In this document: positions 16,633-24,774 of the stretch, piece after piece
Layout of the letters: the number at the start of each line of letters is the position of its first letter
Numbering within the stretch: the stretch's first letter is position 1
Assembly (NCBI GenBank): GCA_900548405.1
Contig: UNSJ01000007.1
Coordinates: 1-60,325 of the forward strand
Source of the DNA: Candidatus Gastranaerophilales bacterium
Lineage (GTDB): Bacteria; Cyanobacteriota; Vampirovibrionia; Gastranaerophilales; Gastranaerophilaceae
Reading direction: 5' to 3'
Length of the DNA: 60,325 bases
The notes under the pieces: generated by a model
Seen by the model: the letters and a program-made list of their open reading frames with translations, nothing else
What the model was told of the DNA's origin: nothing
The model's database searches: none
Made by a program: the position numbers and the translations under genes

Positions 16633-17598
16633 ATGATTACTACAAGAGCTTTTAGTATTGCCCCCCCCCCAAAAAAAAAACTCAAGCACTGCAAGGGGTT
16701 AAAAGGGCTTAGCATTTTGATTAACAAATGTATTATACTTTACAAACGAAATACAATGAGTTATAATGATGAAGTAAATCATCACTTAATATTGAGGGGT
16801 TATATGGAATTAAAAAAGTTATATATGAAAAAGTTAAAGAATGTTCGCAAACATGCGTTTACCCTTGCAGAAGTGTTAGTCACACTCGGTATAATCGGCG
16901 TTGTTGCAGCTTTAACTATGCCGACTTTAATGGCAAACCACCAGAAAGCAGTGCAAAAAGCTCAGTTTAAAAAAGCTTATTCATTATTCAGCAACGCGGT
17001 ATTTCAGGCACAAGCACAAATGGGTTACCCGGCATACTGCTCTTATTGGGACGGAGCAAGAGCTTGCTCTACAAAATGTACTAAATACAATTCGTATAAT
17101 GAATGTATCTCTTGGACTTGTGCTGACGGTTCTCCCCTTCCTGCAAGATATAACGGACCAAGAGAAAACTGCGATAAGTTTGAAGAAGAATTATTTACAA
17201 AAACTTTAAAAACAGTTAAATTTTGCCAGAATAAAGCTTTAGAAAACGGCTGCATTACATCTGCATATAAAGGTGTAGATCAGGTTAAATCAGAACAAAA
17301 CCCTGATTCTGAAACAGGATTTAACCCTGACAGCGGTTATGGTTCAAATAACATAAAAAATAAATACTCTGCTTGGATTTTGGATAATGGTATGGTAATT
17401 ATTAAATACGGTACATACAAATCTAATTTCCCTATATATACTATTGATATTAACGGTCATAAAAAACCAAATAAATGGGGACATGACTTATTTACATTCC
17501 AACTTCAGGGAAATAATGACGGCATAAGCAAAGTTGCACCGTCTACTTACGCTATTGAAAAAGGCGGAAAATCCACAGAAGCAATGATGAAAGAGTAA
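16633..17598 (+). CDS. prepilin-like protein D, in frame at C10-A10
   Basis: 321 aa from the ATG at 16633, which has AAGGAGG 6 nt upstream. The leader runs Met-Ile-Thr-Thr-Arg, then APPPKKK encoded by C10 followed by A10 (16661-16680), and stays open into KHAFTLAEVLVTLGIIGVV. The gene is therefore ON as sequenced. Body: QFKKAYSLFSNAVFQAQ, several Cys pairs, and [19 protein letters not shown] near the end; a close paralogue of protein B. An internal ATG at 16804 with GAGGGG 4 nt upstream would give an 18-residue leader of normal prepilin length, so the tract may instead control an upstream frame. Residue -1 of the predicted cleavage site is Ala, not Gly. Confidence 0.85.
   Translation: MITTRAFSIAPPPKKKLKHCKGLKGLSILINKCIILYKRNTMSYNDEVNHHLILRGYMELKKLYMKKLKNVRKHAFTLAEVLVTLGIIGVVAALTMPTLMANHQKAVQKAQFKKAYSLFSNAVFQAQAQMGYPAYCSYWDGARACSTKCTKYNSYNECISWTCADGSPLPARYNGPRENCDKFEEELFTKTLKTVKFCQNKALENGCITSAYKGVDQVKSEQNPDSETGFNPDSGYGSNNIKNKYSAWILDNGMVIIKYGTYKSNFPIYTIDINGHKKPNKWGHDLFTFQLQGNNDGISKVAPSTYAIEKGGKSTEAMMKE
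16661..16680. repeat. C10-A10 double homopolymer (tract D)
   Basis: Ten C directly followed by ten A, within codons 10-16 of prepilin D. Either run could slip. The upstream context (TATTGCC) resembles tract C (ACTTGCC), but the GACA flank is replaced by the A run. Confidence 0.9.
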
Positions 17599-17620
17599 AA
17601 TCTTTTTTAACTTAATATAA

Positions 17621-17660
17621 AAAAATATTTACGGTTTTAATTTATCCGTAAATATTTTTT
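17621..17660. terminator. bidirectional terminator between prepilin D and proC
   Basis: AAAAATATTTACGG (17621-17634) pairs with CCGTAAATATTTTT (17646-17659) across an 11-nt loop, with T-rich and A-rich flanks serving both convergent genes. Confidence 0.85.
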
Positions 17661-17674
17661 TATGTATATGTTAT

Positions 17675-18487
17675 TTATTTTCCCAATTCATTAGCCTTTT
17701 TAGCAGTCTTGGAAATTACATCATAGAAAAGTTTATCAGAACCTTCTTCATTCATTGCTGTAATTCCTACAAATGTACATCCGCCTTTTGTAGCAACATT
17801 ATCAATCAATGTTTGAACTGGTATTTCACCCCTATTCATTACCATTTTGGCAGACCCCGCAGCTGTTTGAGTTGCCAGCATCAATGATTTTTCATATTCC
17901 AGTCCGAGCTTTTCGCCTGCTCTTGCCATATCTTCAATGACCTTATAGAAAAATGCAGGACCTGAACCTGATATCGCTGTAACTATGTCAATTTGCTCCT
18001 CTGAAACTTCAATACATTTTCCAATGCTTGAAAGCATTTCCATTACAAATTCAACATCTTCTTCACTTGCGTAAGCCCCTTTACAAACTCCGCTCATACC
18101 CTCTAAAACCAGAGCAGGAGTATTCGGCATTACACGAACAACTCTTTTTTGTCCGATAACCTTTTCTATTTTTTTTGTAGATACACCTGCTGCAATAGAT
18201 ACAATAAGCTTTTCAGGAGTCAACTCATCTTTTATTTCTTCTAAAACATCTACAACATAATTAGGCTTTGTAGCTATAAAAATAATATCACTATCCATTG
18301 TTAAAAATCTGTTATCAGTTATAACTTCAATATCCAAGCGGCTTTGAGCAAGCTCAGCAATTGCACAGTTTACCTCAGAACCCTTCAGATTTTCCTTAGG
18401 CAGAAACTTTGAAGAAATTGCTCCCTTTATAATTGCACTTGCCATTTTACCGCAGCCTATGAAACCTATTTTACATTTTTTGTTCAT
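17675..18487 (-). CDS. proC: pyrroline-5-carboxylate reductase
   Basis: 270 aa. N-terminal Rossmann motif IGFIGCGKMASAI, FIATKPN, RVMPNTPA, and the C-terminal signature SGSGPAFFYKVIEDMA followed by DNVATKGGCTFVGI (usual form: TSPGGTT). It reduces pyrroline-5-carboxylate to proline with NAD(P)H. Monocistronic, divergent from rpmH; AGG-type ribosome-binding site. Confidence 0.95.
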   Translation of the reverse strand: MNKKCKIGFIGCGKMASAIIKGAISSKFLPKENLKGSEVNCAIAELAQSRLDIEVITDNRFLTMDSDIIFIATKPNYVVDVLEEIKDELTPEKLIVSIAAGVSTKKIEKVIGQKRVVRVMPNTPALVLEGMSGVCKGAYASEEDVEFVMEMLSSIGKCIEVSEEQIDIVTAISGSGPAFFYKVIEDMARAGEKLGLEYEKSLMLATQTAAGSAKMVMNRGEIPVQTLIDNVATKGGCTFVGITAMNEEGSDKLFYDVISKTAKKANELGK

Positions 18488-18514
18488 ATTATTTAACCTG
18501 CCCCTCTATTTGTG

Positions 18515-18543
18515 TTGACTAATAAGTTTTTTTCATTTAACAT
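18515..18543 (+). promoter_or_regulatory. promoter of rpmH-rnpA
   Basis: TTGACT (18515-18520), 17-nt spacer, TAACAT (18538-18543), followed by a leader of about 33 nt with AAAAGGA before the rpmH ATG. Confidence 0.55.
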
Positions 18544-18582
18544 TAAGATTATACGACAAATATAAATAAAAGGAATAAAGAA

Positions 18583-18735
18583 ATGAGACGTACACTAGAA
18601 GGAACAAAAGTAAAAAGACAACGCGTTAGCGGATTTAGAGCAAGAATGGCTACACCCGGCGGACAAGAAGTTTTAAACAGACGCCGTGCTAAAGGTCGTC
18701 ATAAATTAGCTATCTCTGCTAAAAAACGTGCTTAA
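18583..18735 (+). CDS. rpmH: 50S ribosomal protein L34
   Basis: 50 aa, typical L34: starts [19 protein letters not shown] and ends with the [22 protein letters not shown] basic tail. The conserved rpmH-rnpA order follows. ATG preceded by AAAAGGAATAAAG. Confidence 0.97.
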   Translation: MRRTLEGTKVKRQRVSGFRARMATPGGQEVLNRRRAKGRHKLAISAKKRA

Positions 18736-18786
18736 TTTAAGTATATTGTAAGTTGAGAACTAATCGCGAAGTTTTTAAAATAATTT

Positions 18787-18823
18787 AACACAGCAGGTCG
18801 GAATATTTCAGGCGTGCTGTGTT
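18787..18823 (+). promoter_or_regulatory. hairpin between rpmH and rnpA
   Basis: AACACAGCA (18787-18795) and TGCTGTGTT (18815-18823) form a perfect 9-bp stem with a 19-nt loop, ending 13 nt before the rnpA ATG. No T run follows, so it is not a classic terminator. rnpA has no Shine-Dalgarno, so the structure may mark an RNA-processing site or influence rnpA translation. Confidence 0.5.
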
Positions 18824-18836
18824 GTTGTACTAATAT

Positions 18837-19190
18837 ATGTTAAAGAAACAATTCAGACTAAAAAATAAAGCTGCTTTCAATGCAATCTATAAAATTAAAA
18901 ACTCCACACATAAAGGCGGAGTTACTCTGTTTGCAGGTAAAGAAAAAACTGATTTATCAGCTACAACGAGAGTAGGCTTTGTTGTAAGTAAAAAAACTCA
19001 CAAACGTGCAGTAAAAAGAAACCGCCTTAAACGCCTTATGAGAGAAAGTTACAGACTATTATTAAAATCCGGTGATTTAGGTAATTCCCAAAACTATATG
19101 TCATTAATATTTATCGGTTCTCAAAATGCTCTTGACAAAAATTTTGCACAAATCCAAAATATCATTAATACTCTTATTAAAAGACTTTAA
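18837..19190 (+). CDS. rnpA: ribonuclease P protein component
   Basis: 117 aa. Begins MLKKQFRLKNKAAFNAIYK and has the RNR signature KRAVKRNRLKRLMRESYR. It is the basic protein subunit that assists the catalytic RNA in 5' tRNA maturation. Located directly after rpmH, as in most bacteria. The start codon lacks a Shine-Dalgarno sequence. Confidence 0.95.
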   Translation: MLKKQFRLKNKAAFNAIYKIKNSTHKGGVTLFAGKEKTDLSATTRVGFVVSKKTHKRAVKRNRLKRLMRESYRLLLKSGDLGNSQNYMSLIFIGSQNALDKNFAQIQNIINTLIKRL

Positions 19191-19205
19191 GGAGATAAAA
19201 AAAGA

Positions 19206-19727
19206 TTGCTTGAAGGAATTTTTGTAGAAAAGGTTTTAACACAAGAATATATCCGACCTTATCCTCAACAGCCCCAGGAGACTTCCGGATATTTTGTTGG
19301 TTCACAAGCTATATACAAGTATTCTCTTAAATCTTCAGATTATCCCACAATAATTATTCCTGATCCTTTATACGACAATGACGGTGGAGTTATCAGACCC
19401 GGATTCTACGAACTTGCTCTGAGCGATTCAAGAGATTTCCTTATTCTTTTGGAATCCAAAAATCCCCGTGCAGTTATTCCGGTTATTAAAGTTGAAGAAG
19501 ATGCAACTGAAGAAAGCAGATTAAACAACAAAACCGTTAAAAAACAGCAAAAAAAAGAAGCACAGGAACGAGAAAAAACGAATAAAAAACGCGCTAAAGC
19601 CGGAATGACACCTGATGAACCGAAAATTTACACAGAAGCATCTATTGAATATAACCCAAAGGGCGATTATTACCTTATAAAATATCAACGCGGAACGGTC
19701 AAAGCGTGGGGAGCTTTTAAAGGCTAA
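19206..19727 (+). CDS. uncharacterised protein following rnpA
   Basis: 173 aa, not recognised. No signal peptide or membrane segment. The first two thirds are mixed beta-rich sequence (SGYFVGSQAIYKYSL, TIIIPDPLYDNDGG, AVIPVIKVEED). A very basic/acidic low-complexity segment (Lys/Glu/Gln-rich, about 105-135) follows, then YYLIKYQRGTVKAWG at the end. The start is TTG at 19206 with GGAG 11 nt upstream, 15 nt after rnpA, so co-transcribed. The usual neighbours at this locus (yidD, yidC, jag) are missing, and this protein resembles none of them. Confidence 0.6.
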   Translation: MLEGIFVEKVLTQEYIRPYPQQPQETSGYFVGSQAIYKYSLKSSDYPTIIIPDPLYDNDGGVIRPGFYELALSDSRDFLILLESKNPRAVIPVIKVEEDATEESRLNNKTVKKQQKKEAQEREKTNKKRAKAGMTPDEPKIYTEASIEYNPKGDYYLIKYQRGTVKAWGAFKG

Positions 19728-19795
19728 ATAATTCTTGATTTTTTAAAACTTAAAGAGTTTAATATTAATGTAAGAAAATAATAAATAGGTATACC

Positions 19796-20602
19796 ATGCT
19801 TGCAAATTATCATATGCACACAAATTATAGTGATGATTCTTCCTTTAAAATGGAAGATGTAGTTAAAAAATCAATTTCCTGCGGGCTTGATGAAATATGT
19901 ATTACCGACCACATTGATTGTATAACAGGTATTAATCCTCATTTTCCATATAAGTCTTATGAAAAAGAATTTAAAAACTGTAAACAAAAATATTCTGACA
20001 AAATAAATATAAAGCTAGGAATTGAATTTGGTATGCAGCATTCTACAATTGCTCAGTTTGAAGAAATTTTTGCAGAAGCTGACTTTGATTTTGTTTTAAT
20101 GTCTTGCCATCTCATAAACGACGAATGGTTTTGGTCAAATGAATTTCAAACGGGTAAAACTCAAAAACAATACAATGAGCAATATTATGAAGAAATCCTT
20201 CGTCTTGTGAATTCTTTTGACAACTACTCTGTTCTTGGCCACCTTGATGTAATAAGAAGATACGATTTAAACGGCGAATATGAATTTGAAAAAGTAAAAC
20301 CAATTGTAGAAGCTATATTAAAACGTGTAATTTCTCAAGGAAAAGGAATTGAATTAAATACCTCAAGTTATCGATACAGATTAAAAGATTTAATGCCTTC
20401 AAAAAACATTTTAAAATTATATAAAGAACTAGGCGGAGAAATTATAACAATAGGCACAGACTCTCATTACCCCGAACATGTAGCCTGTCATTTACAGGAT
20501 GCACAAAACATCTTACAAGAACTCGGGTATAAATATTTTTGTACCTTTAACAAGATGCACCCTGAATTTAATGAACTGTTACATCAAGGGGTTGCAATTT
20601 AA
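19796..20602 (+). CDS. histidinol-phosphatase, PHP type (HisK-like)
   Basis: 268 aa. PHP motifs NYHMHTNYSDDS, ICITDHIDC, LGIEFGMQ, MSCHLIND, LGHLDVIRRY, GIELNTSSY and TIGTDSHYPEHVA match the HisJ/HisK group of trinuclear metal phosphatases. Predicted reaction: histidinol phosphate to histidinol. No other his gene is adjacent, so a different small phosphate ester is possible. It differs from the other PHP proteins in the window (1334-2188 and 56325-57653) in lacking extra domains. Confidence 0.8.
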   Translation: MLANYHMHTNYSDDSSFKMEDVVKKSISCGLDEICITDHIDCITGINPHFPYKSYEKEFKNCKQKYSDKINIKLGIEFGMQHSTIAQFEEIFAEADFDFVLMSCHLINDEWFWSNEFQTGKTQKQYNEQYYEEILRLVNSFDNYSVLGHLDVIRRYDLNGEYEFEKVKPIVEAILKRVISQGKGIELNTSSYRYRLKDLMPSKNILKLYKELGGEIITIGTDSHYPEHVACHLQDAQNILQELGYKYFCTFNKMHPEFNELLHQGVAI

Positions 20603-20638
20603 TTTTCAGCGTATAATAATGAGGTGTAAGCAAAATAA

Positions 20639-20715
<77 letters not shown>

Positions 20716-20723
20716 ATTCAAAC

Positions 20724-20758
20724 AGAGATAAGATTAAAAGTCTTATCTCTATTTTTTT
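20724..20758 (+). terminator. terminator after tRNA-fMet
   Basis: AGAGATAAGA (20724-20733), loop TTAAAAG, TCTTATCTCT (20741-20750), then a T7 tail. Confidence 0.92.
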
Positions 20759-20828
20759 ATTTATTTTGTCATATGAATTAATATTTATCCTTATTAATTT
20801 TTAAATAAAGCTTACAAAAAAAAACTTT

Positions 20829-21728
20829 TTACTGCTTTATGCTTTTTCTTGCGTAAATTGATGTATCGGTCAATTTAAAAACATCAACTATATTACAATT
20901 CTTACTCCGGCGGGAAGGACAAATGTCAATTCCCCCTCTGCGTGTGTAAAGCGCACAGACAAACAATTCATCATCTCTATCTAATAAATCGTATAATCTT
21001 TTATAAATCATTTCGCAGCATTCTTCATGGAAATGATATTCAGAGCGGAAAGAACTTAAATATTTCACCAAACTGTTTTCTTTAATATGTTTTGAAGATT
21101 TATAATATATAAAAACATCACCGAAATCAGGCTGGTGTGTAACTCTGCAATTTGAACGCAATGAATCAAACATCAAAAAATGTCCTTCTGTTTTTTTACT
21201 TTGTTCAACCTCAATTAATTCAGGGGATTCTTTAAATTTTTCTATTTTTAAAGTTGACTCATCAATATAGTCCATTAAGTTATTAAAATCATTAAAAATC
21301 TGAACTCTTTCAGCATTCTCCTCTATAAAATTTACTGTAACATCTGTTTGCAGCTTTTCACTCAAATCTTTTTCAATAATATTTTTGCATATTTCAAGGC
21401 ATTCTTTGATTGATTTACCGTATCTTGTCATATTAAAAGAATTTAAATAAAGTTTTAGTGATTTAGATTCAATAATAAATTCGCTTGTGCAGTTATATTT
21501 TAGTTTCATTAGTCTTGTAACAGGCACTCCGTTTTCTGACATTGATGAAAATTCATAAGCATGCCAAACATCCCAGCCTTCAAATGGCAGATTGTCATTT
21601 TGAATGTTATACTGTTTTCTGTTATCATATCTCGGCACCGCAACAAGCAAAGAGGGATTATACTCATCGCTGTAACTTACTTTTTTTCCCAGCAACGTTG
21701 ATGCAATTTGATTTGTTTTATCTGACAT
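20829..21728 (-). CDS. queF: NADPH-dependent 7-cyano-7-deazaguanine reductase (long type)
   Basis: 299 aa, the bimodular QueF length. The N-terminal half carries the substrate signature ESKSLKLYLNSF. The C-terminal half has SNCRVTHQPDFGDVFI with the catalytic Cys, and EYHFHEECCE. It reduces preQ0 to preQ1 in queuosine tRNA modification. No other que gene is nearby, and I saw no preQ1 riboswitch-like structure in the 60 nt upstream. AGGA ribosome-binding site. Confidence 0.95.
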   Translation of the reverse strand: MSDKTNQIASTLLGKKVSYSDEYNPSLLVAVPRYDNRKQYNIQNDNLPFEGWDVWHAYEFSSMSENGVPVTRLMKLKYNCTSEFIIESKSLKLYLNSFNMTRYGKSIKECLEICKNIIEKDLSEKLQTDVTVNFIEENAERVQIFNDFNNLMDYIDESTLKIEKFKESPELIEVEQSKKTEGHFLMFDSLRSNCRVTHQPDFGDVFIYYKSSKHIKENSLVKYLSSFRSEYHFHEECCEMIYKRLYDLLDRDDELFVCALYTRRGGIDICPSRRSKNCNIVDVFKLTDTSIYARKSIKQ

Positions 21729-21788
21729 ATTTTATTCCTATAACTGTTTAAAATGATTATTACCTGTTAATTGTATAACACTTGTTAT

Positions 21789-22472
21789 TTATTTTCCATT
21801 ATTAATTATCATATAACCCATATTTTTTCCTGCCTCGTAAGCATTTTTCAAATCAATAGGGAATACTTCATCTCTTTGTTTTGCTTTTTCTTTTTCATCC
21901 CAGACATCCGCAACATATTTTGAATAATCAGAAAACTGGTAGGTATTGAAAGCACAAACTCTTACAGGCTTTTTATAAATGTGGCTAATCCAATTTTCAA
22001 AAAATCCTAAAGGTCCTGAATTATTTGCCCCGATATATGATTTAATAAACATTTCTTCATTTACATTCATGGTATAAATTACTGCGGTTTCAAGCTTTTT
22101 GGGAGGGATAGGAGTATAATTTTCATCATAGGTAACAAAAGGAAAAAGCAAACGCTCCATAAAAGCTTTCATAACACCTGTAACATCCCCGAAATAAATC
22201 GGAGATGCAAAAGCAATTCCGTTTGAATAAGAAACTTTATTCAAGACTTCTTTCAAATCATCAGGATATGCACACCTTCCAAGGTTTTTACCTCCTCTTA
22301 ACTTACATGCAAAACAGCTTTGGCAGCCTTTAAAATTTAAATCGTATAAGTTAACAATTTCTGCTTCTATTCCTGTACTTTCTACACCTAGCACAAAACT
22401 TGAACACATTTTGGCAGTATTCTGATTTTTACGAGGACTACCGTTGATAATATAAATTTTTTTGTTATCCAT
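21789..22472 (-). CDS. flavodoxin-fold NAD(P)H-dependent oxidoreductase
   Basis: 227 aa. FMN-binding loop NGSPRKNQNTAKM at the N-terminus, then CQSCFACKL and ASPIYFGDVTGVMKAFMER, typical of the iron-sulfur-flavoprotein/NADPH-dependent FMN reductase group. The CxxCxxC segment (about residues 50-56) could bind a metal or cluster. Divergent from an HxlR-type regulator, a recurrent pairing in which the regulator controls the oxidoreductase in response to redox or electrophile stress. AAAGGAAT ribosome-binding site. Confidence 0.85.
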   Translation of the reverse strand: MDNKKIYIINGSPRKNQNTAKMCSSFVLGVESTGIEAEIVNLYDLNFKGCQSCFACKLRGGKNLGRCAYPDDLKEVLNKVSYSNGIAFASPIYFGDVTGVMKAFMERLLFPFVTYDENYTPIPPKKLETAVIYTMNVNEEMFIKSYIGANNSGPLGFFENWISHIYKKPVRVCAFNTYQFSDYSKYVADVWDEKEKAKQRDEVFPIDLKNAYEAGKNMGYMIINNGK

Positions 22473-22578
22473 AATGATTCCTTTCTTTATAGTCTTTATT
22501 GTTTATTAATTTTATAATTTTTGCAAGTATTTACTTTTTTGATATATACTATATAATAAGAAAGAATTGGAGTATACA

Positions 22579-22917
22579 ATGAAAAACAAGACAGAAAAAT
22601 TTAATTGTCCGGTGGGTATAACTCTTAGTTTAATCGGTGGCAAATATAAGGTTGTAATATTATGGTATTTGTTTGACAAAAAGATACTTCGCTACGGAGA
22701 ACTTCAAAAAATCCTCAAAGGAGTAACTGCAAAAATGCTTATACAACAGCTTAGGGAACTTGAAGAAGACGGTCTTGTTAAAAGAAAAGTTTATCCCGTT
22801 GTACCTCCTAAAGTTGAATATTCTCTTACAGAGCTGGGAGAAAGCATTATCCCAATACTTTTGGAAATGAAAAAATGGGGAGAAAATTATACTAAAACAT
22901 ACAGCGGGGAGGAATAA
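22579..22917 (+). CDS. HxlR-family transcriptional regulator
   Basis: 112 aa winged-helix protein. CPVGITLSLIGGKYKVVILWYL, then RYGELQKILKGVTAKMLIQQLRELEEDGLVKRK and YSLTELGESI are the family signatures; the N-terminal Cys (CPVG) is the usual redox-sensing residue. ATG at 22579 is preferred over an in-frame TTG 12 nt upstream because TTGGAG then serves as ribosome-binding site. Likely controls the divergent flavoprotein. The shared 106-nt gap contains AGTATTTACT-type partial dyads that could be the operator. Confidence 0.9.
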   Translation: MKNKTEKFNCPVGITLSLIGGKYKVVILWYLFDKKILRYGELQKILKGVTAKMLIQQLRELEEDGLVKRKVYPVVPPKVEYSLTELGESIIPILLEMKKWGENYTKTYSGEE

Positions 22918-23537
22918 TGAAAAAGGTTTTATGCTTTGGCGACAGCAATGTATACGGGTTTGTACCCGAGAATGCTAAAAGATACGATAAAAACAACAGA
23001 TGGAGCGGAATACTGCAAAATCTTACTCAAAACAAATTTGAAATAATTGAGGCTGGATGTAATAACAGAACAGGTTTTACGGATAACCCCGCAGGAAAAG
23101 AACAGACAGGATATAAAATTTTACCGAATTTCTTAGAAAAAGATTTAGACTGTGTTGTTCTTGCCATTGGAATTAATGATTTGCAAAAATTTTATAATGT
23201 GAATGAGGATGATATAAAAATCGGAATAGAAAAGCTTATAAAGATTGTACGTTCTCATTGTCCTGATGCAAAAATTATCATAGCTTCACCTTCAAAAATA
23301 AAAAATAATATTTTAAACAGCTTTTTTGCGTCCATGTTTGATGAACTATCGATTAAAAAATCCGACTTGATTGGTGATTTATACAAAAAAGCTGCAACAG
23401 AAAACAGCTGCTATTATATAGATTTAGGCAAAATCGCATCAGTGTCTGATATTGACGGTCTTCATTATGAACCGGAAGAACATAGAAAGATTGCTGATGT
23501 TATGTTTAAAACTCTTTGCAAAATTTTTGAGTTTTAA
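22917..23537 (+). CDS. SGNH/GDSL hydrolase
   Basis: 206 aa. Block I CFGDSNVYG (Ser nucleophile near residue 9), block III LAIGINDL, and block V DGLHYEPEEH (Asp-His). The family comprises esterases, lipases and acyl-hydrolases. No signal peptide, so probably cytosolic. It overlaps the HxlR gene at TAATG by one base and has GGGGAGG, so the two are coupled. Confidence 0.85.
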   Translation: MKKVLCFGDSNVYGFVPENAKRYDKNNRWSGILQNLTQNKFEIIEAGCNNRTGFTDNPAGKEQTGYKILPNFLEKDLDCVVLAIGINDLQKFYNVNEDDIKIGIEKLIKIVRSHCPDAKIIIASPSKIKNNILNSFFASMFDELSIKKSDLIGDLYKKAATENSCYYIDLGKIASVSDIDGLHYEPEEHRKIADVMFKTLCKIFEF

Positions 23538-23578
23538 GAAGTGCTTTTTTATAGTAAGATATGTTTAAGGATAATCAT

Positions 23579-24721
23579 ATGAATAAAGTTATTTTATACG
23601 GTATAAACAGATTTCAAAACAAGCTTGAAAATCTTTTGAGTTCTAAATTTGAAGTTATAGGCTATTCGGATTTTGACAAAAAATTTGAAAAGATTAAAAA
23701 TTATGAATATAAACCGTTTTACAATGAAGAAAGCCTTATGAATGCAGATTATGATTATATAGTTATCTGCAACAGCAACAAAAAAGAAAGTGAGAAATCA
23801 CTAATAGCTTTAAGAAATTTGGGGATAGACGAGTGTAAGATTATCCAAACTTATTGTCTTTCCTGGAACGAAAGAATGTTTAGAACAACTTTTGATGATT
23901 TTATTAACCTTAATCAAAAGTTCGAAGGTCTTGTGTTCGGGATGTCATATTCACGATTTGCATTTTTAACTCATTTTTTTGATAAAAACTTTTTTAAATT
24001 CTCATTAGGCGGTGTAGATTTATACACAGATAAAAAATGGCTGAGCTATATAACAGATAATCATAAAGAACTTTTAAGCTCAGTTAAATATGTAGTTTTG
24101 GACTTGCCTTATTATATATTTAACTGGGATATAACAAGTACCAGCCAAATCTTTTACAGAATGGCATATTTTGATAAGTTCAACGATTACAGAAAATTCG
24201 GAGAAAGCACTTCAGGTCAAAAATACATCTCAAATTACAGAGTTTTAAAAGATATGTTTGAAGAAAGATTTGAATCAAATAAAAGTGTTTATTCCAATAA
24301 CTACTATGAAAACGGTCAAATGCTGAAAAAAGCAAATGATGAATCTTATTTTGCTGCATCAGGAATTTGGTATAAACGTTATGAAAATACAATCTTGGAA
24401 AATATTCAAATATTTCAGGAATTTATAACCTTGATAAAACAAATAAACCCTGACATTAAAATTGCAGCCGTTACTTATCCTTACTGTCAAAAATTCTTGG
24501 AAGTTAACAAAGAACATATCAGCAATTTACAAAAAGAATTTTATCATATAATAAATAACACCAAAGGCTGCGAAAACATTAAAATATTTGACTTTATAAA
24601 AGATACCAAGTACAAATTTGACGATACCTGTTTTAGAGATGCAACTCACTTTAACGGTAAAGGTGCAGAACTATTTTCGCATATACTAAACAAAAAATTT
24701 ATTGACGAATTGTATGACTAA
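23579..24721 (+). CDS. uncharacterised protein with Rossmann-like and SGNH-like regions
   Basis: 380 aa. The N-terminal 90 residues (KVILYGINRFQNKLENLL, YDYIVICNS) look like a nucleotide-binding Rossmann unit as found in sugar-modifying proteins. The rest has GLVFGMSYSRFAF, reminiscent of a GDS-type block I, and ends with FRDATHFNGKGAELFSHIL, resembling the Asp-His block of SGNH hydrolases. Aromatic- and Lys-rich in between, no signal peptide. ATG at 23579 is chosen over one 18 nt upstream because AAGGA lies 7 nt before it. It precedes a radical SAM gene by 53 nt. A role in modifying a surface glycan or lipid is only a guess. Confidence 0.55.
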   Translation: MNKVILYGINRFQNKLENLLSSKFEVIGYSDFDKKFEKIKNYEYKPFYNEESLMNADYDYIVICNSNKKESEKSLIALRNLGIDECKIIQTYCLSWNERMFRTTFDDFINLNQKFEGLVFGMSYSRFAFLTHFFDKNFFKFSLGGVDLYTDKKWLSYITDNHKELLSSVKYVVLDLPYYIFNWDITSTSQIFYRMAYFDKFNDYRKFGESTSGQKYISNYRVLKDMFEERFESNKSVYSNNYYENGQMLKKANDESYFAASGIWYKRYENTILENIQIFQEFITLIKQINPDIKIAAVTYPYCQKFLEVNKEHISNLQKEFYHIINNTKGCENIKIFDFIKDTKYKFDDTCFRDATHFNGKGAELFSHILNKKFIDELYD

Positions 24722-24774
24722 GTTTGACTTTTAGCAGTAAATATAATAATATTTGTTCAAGGAGATAGTCATTT

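Noticed and set aside
21729..21790. preQ1 riboswitch ahead of queF
   Set aside because: The short AT-rich gap shows no C-rich loop/A-rich tail pseudoknot pattern, and queF has an exposed AGGA site.
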